Part shown: piece after piece, positions 62,160 to 64,000 of the stretch
Position numbering within the stretch: the stretch's first letter is position 1
Layout: every line of letters starts with the position of its first letter
Assembly: GCA_963794955.1 (NCBI GenBank)
Contig: CAWCGF010000015.1
Span: 248,001 to 312,000, forward strand
Source: JAFDVL01 sp963794955
GTDB lineage: Bacteria > Acidobacteriota > Blastocatellia > RBC074
Direction: 5' to 3'
Length of the DNA: 64,000 bases
The notes under the pieces: generated by a model
Told to the model about the DNA's origin: nothing
Database searches by the model: none
What the model saw: the letters and a program-made list of their open reading frames with translations, nothing else
Program-made: the position numbers and the translations under genes

Positions 62160-63818
62160 TCAAACTTCCAAGACCACGGGGATAATCATCGGACGGCGAC
62201 CAATTTCTTTTTGGATGTAGCGTTTGAGGTCGAGGCGGATTTTCTCCTTGATGACAGTCCAATCTACACGCTCCTCGTGCGAAGCCTTTGCTACCGTTTC
62301 ACCCACGACGAGGCGTGCTTTTTGCAGGAAGCCATTATCTTCTGCAACTGCCAACCCGCGTTGCACGACTTCCGGTGGAGCTTCCATTTCGCCGGAGATT
62401 TTGTTGATGGCGACAATCGGCAACACGACGCCGTCATACGCCAGATGCTTGCGATCCCGAATCACCATGTCGTCAATGCGTCCCGAACGTGAGTCATCAA
62501 TCAGCACGCGTCCCACGTGAATCTTTTCGTTGATGCGCCCGCCGAACTCATCCAGTTCGATCACATCACCGCTCTCGGCCAAGATGATGCGCTCTTTGGA
62601 GTGCCCCCAGGATTTTCCAGCGGCGGCGTGGCGATAGAGTTGGCGCGTTTCGCCGTGAATCGGGATCAGGAATTTCGGGCGTACCGCGTTGTACACAATC
62701 TGCAAATCACCCGCGCGCCCGTGTCCTGACACGTGAATGCGTGCGACGCTGCTGTCAATGACCATCGCGTCTTTCTTGAACATGTGATTCATCATCCGCG
62801 AAATCGAACGTTCGTTGCCGGGAATCTGACGCGCCGAAATCACGACCGTATCACCCGCGATAACACTCGCGTCACGATGCTGATCCACCGACATCCGTGG
62901 CAAAGCGGCCATCGGCTCCCCTTGCGAACCAGTCACCAACAAACACACCTCACTCGGCGAAAGCTTTTTGGCATCCTGCGGGCTAATCAACAAGCCCTTG
63001 GGCAAATCCAGGTAGCCCAGCCGTTCTGCCGTCTCGAAGTTACGCAACATGCTGCGCCCTACCAGCGCGATGTTCCGCCCATACTCCGCCGCCAGATCAC
63101 AGATAATTTGCAAGCGATGAATGCTGGTCGCAAAGCACGAAACAATAACGCGCCCGGAAGCCTCATCAAAGATTTTTTGTAGCCCCGGAATCACGGCTTT
63201 CTCTGAACCCGTGCGACCATCGCGTTCGACGTTGGTCGAATCCGCCAGCAATGCCAGCACGCCTTTGTCGCCAATTTCGGTCAGCCGTTGCAAATCAATT
63301 GCGCGCCCCACGACTGGCGTTTCGTCCACTTTGAAATCGCCTGTATGAATTAACACGCCCACCGGCGTCGTGATCGCCAACGCTACGCAATCTATCAACG
63401 AATGCGAAACCTGAATAAACTCGATCCCAAAATTGCCCGTTTCAAAGCTTTCGCCGGGACTGATTTCGATCAGTTCGGTTTGTTCGAGCAAACTAAATTC
63501 GTGGAGTTTGTTTTCGACCAGACCAAAGGTGAAGCGCGTGCCATAGACCGGCACATTGATGAGTTGCAGGAGGAATGGCAGCGCCCCGATGTGATCTTCG
63601 TGCGCGTGCGTCAGGACGATAGCAGTGATTTCGTCGCGGTGGGCTTCGATGTAGCTGAAATCAGGGATGGCGATGTCTACGCCTAACAGGTCTTCATCGG
63701 GAAACATCATCCCGCAATCTACGATAATCATCTGACCGTCATAGCGAAACACGGTCATGTTCATTCCAAAGAACCCCAGGCCGCCGAGGGGGGTAATCTC
63801 TAATCTGCCAGTTGCCAT
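62160..63818 (-). CDS. rnj: Ribonuclease J
   Basis: 552 residues, metallo-beta-lactamase and beta-CASP fold. 'TPLGGLGFFGMNMTVFRYDG' start; the zinc motif 'VLTHAHEDHIGALPF' (about residue 72-85); 'VSHSLIDCVALAITTPVGVLIHTGDFKVD'; beta-CASP 'LADSTNVERDGRTGSEKAVIPGL'; 'SCFATSIHRLQ'; 'HVSGHGRAGDLQIV'; 'LIPIHGETRQLYRHAA'. Acts as 5'-3' exonuclease and endonuclease in mRNA decay and rRNA maturation. A C-terminal domain of about 100 residues is present. ATG at 63818. Confidence 0.92.
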   Translation of the reverse strand: MATGRLEITPLGGLGFFGMNMTVFRYDGQMIIVDCGMMFPDEDLLGVDIAIPDFSYIEAHRDEITAIVLTHAHEDHIGALPFLLQLINVPVYGTRFTFGLVENKLHEFSLLEQTELIEISPGESFETGNFGIEFIQVSHSLIDCVALAITTPVGVLIHTGDFKVDETPVVGRAIDLQRLTEIGDKGVLALLADSTNVERDGRTGSEKAVIPGLQKIFDEASGRVIVSCFATSIHRLQIICDLAAEYGRNIALVGRSMLRNFETAERLGYLDLPKGLLISPQDAKKLSPSEVCLLVTGSQGEPMAALPRMSVDQHRDASVIAGDTVVISARQIPGNERSISRMMNHMFKKDAMVIDSSVARIHVSGHGRAGDLQIVYNAVRPKFLIPIHGETRQLYRHAAAGKSWGHSKERIILAESGDVIELDEFGGRINEKIHVGRVLIDDSRSGRIDDMVIRDRKHLAYDGVVLPIVAINKISGEMEAPPEVVQRGLAVAEDNGFLQKARLVVGETVAKASHEERVDWTVIKEKIRLDLKRYIQKEIGRRPMIIPVVLEV

Positions 63819-63961
63819 AAACTTAAGTTACTCACCACTTTCAAAAAATAGTCGGCAAGTATAACCCAAAGCCCAGATTACACAACCAAAGTATTTGTCC
63901 CGGCAGGACATTAGACATTATTGGAATTAAGAGAACTGACCTGTAAACAGGCGTTAGAGTA

Positions 63962-63975
63962 CCGACTTTAGTCGG
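63962..63975. repeat. Short palindrome CCGAC-TTTA-GTCGG
   Basis: 5-bp arms with a 4-base loop near the window end, followed by GCTTT. Possibly part of a longer dispersed repeat cut by the window edge. Confidence 0.4.
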
Positions 63976-64000
63976 GCTTTACGCTGGATAAGCACGAAAG

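Overview
The window looks like a chromosome segment of an Acidobacteriota bacterium, probably of the Blastocatellia type. The best marker is a run of seven roughly 800-residue permease genes of the ADOP family (Acidobacterial Duplicated Orphan Permease: two FtsX/MacB-type permease domains, no ATPase partner) on the minus strand between 34.9 and 54.2 kb. Codon usage is moderately GC-rich throughout. I saw no rRNA, tRNA, CRISPR array or complete insertion sequence.

0-29 kb is a stress and persistence region. It holds four paralogous TerB-like helical proteins (1-366 partial, 1899, 4401, 10270), two bacterial eRF1-like (baeRF) proteins (2768, 28468), a small metallothionein-like protein, three SLC13/DASS-type transporters (the third at 29.6 kb; one carries an N-terminal anti-sigma-type zinc finger), an MscS-related membrane protein, Pfk-2 (PfkB), a receiver/HATPase regulator, CBS-domain proteins, three universal stress protein genes, a CPA2 antiporter, an NtrC-type two-component system, a mannosylglycerate (compatible solute) operon with a truncated GH38 gene, class II fumarase and a BON protein. 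Seven matches to the sigma-54 -24/-12 promoter (5'-YGGNNC-N5-NTGC) lie in front of seven separate transcription units. Two of those units also carry, further upstream, a pair of 17-bp TGTGG-N7-CCACA-like sites with identical 20-bp phasing. My inference is that the window encodes a sigma-54/NtrC-controlled stress regulon whose contents (USPs, CBS, PfkB, eRF1-like protein) resemble the mycobacterial DosR dormancy regulon.

29.6-34.3 kb encodes membrane transport and mechanosensation on the minus strand: SLC13 with RCK-type domains, MscS, and a DUF389 protein with an OmpA-like tail that is split by a frameshift. 34.9-54.2 kb is the ADOP array. It is interrupted by a class D (OXA-type) beta-lactamase gene and a small secreted protein, and several junctions carry tandem heptamer repeats. 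Three of the seven permease genes contain single frameshifts. With the frameshifted USP and DUF389 genes that makes five frameshifts in the window, so either assembly indels or real decay must be considered.

54.5-64 kb is mostly housekeeping and sugar-acid metabolism: PurC with a Fis-like protein, a DUF4956 membrane protein, a secreted glycine-rich protein, tagaturonate epimerase (UxaE) with an SDR oxidoreductase (probably fructuronate reductase) next to the 3' fragment of a pectate lyase, a LysR regulator, and ribonuclease J.
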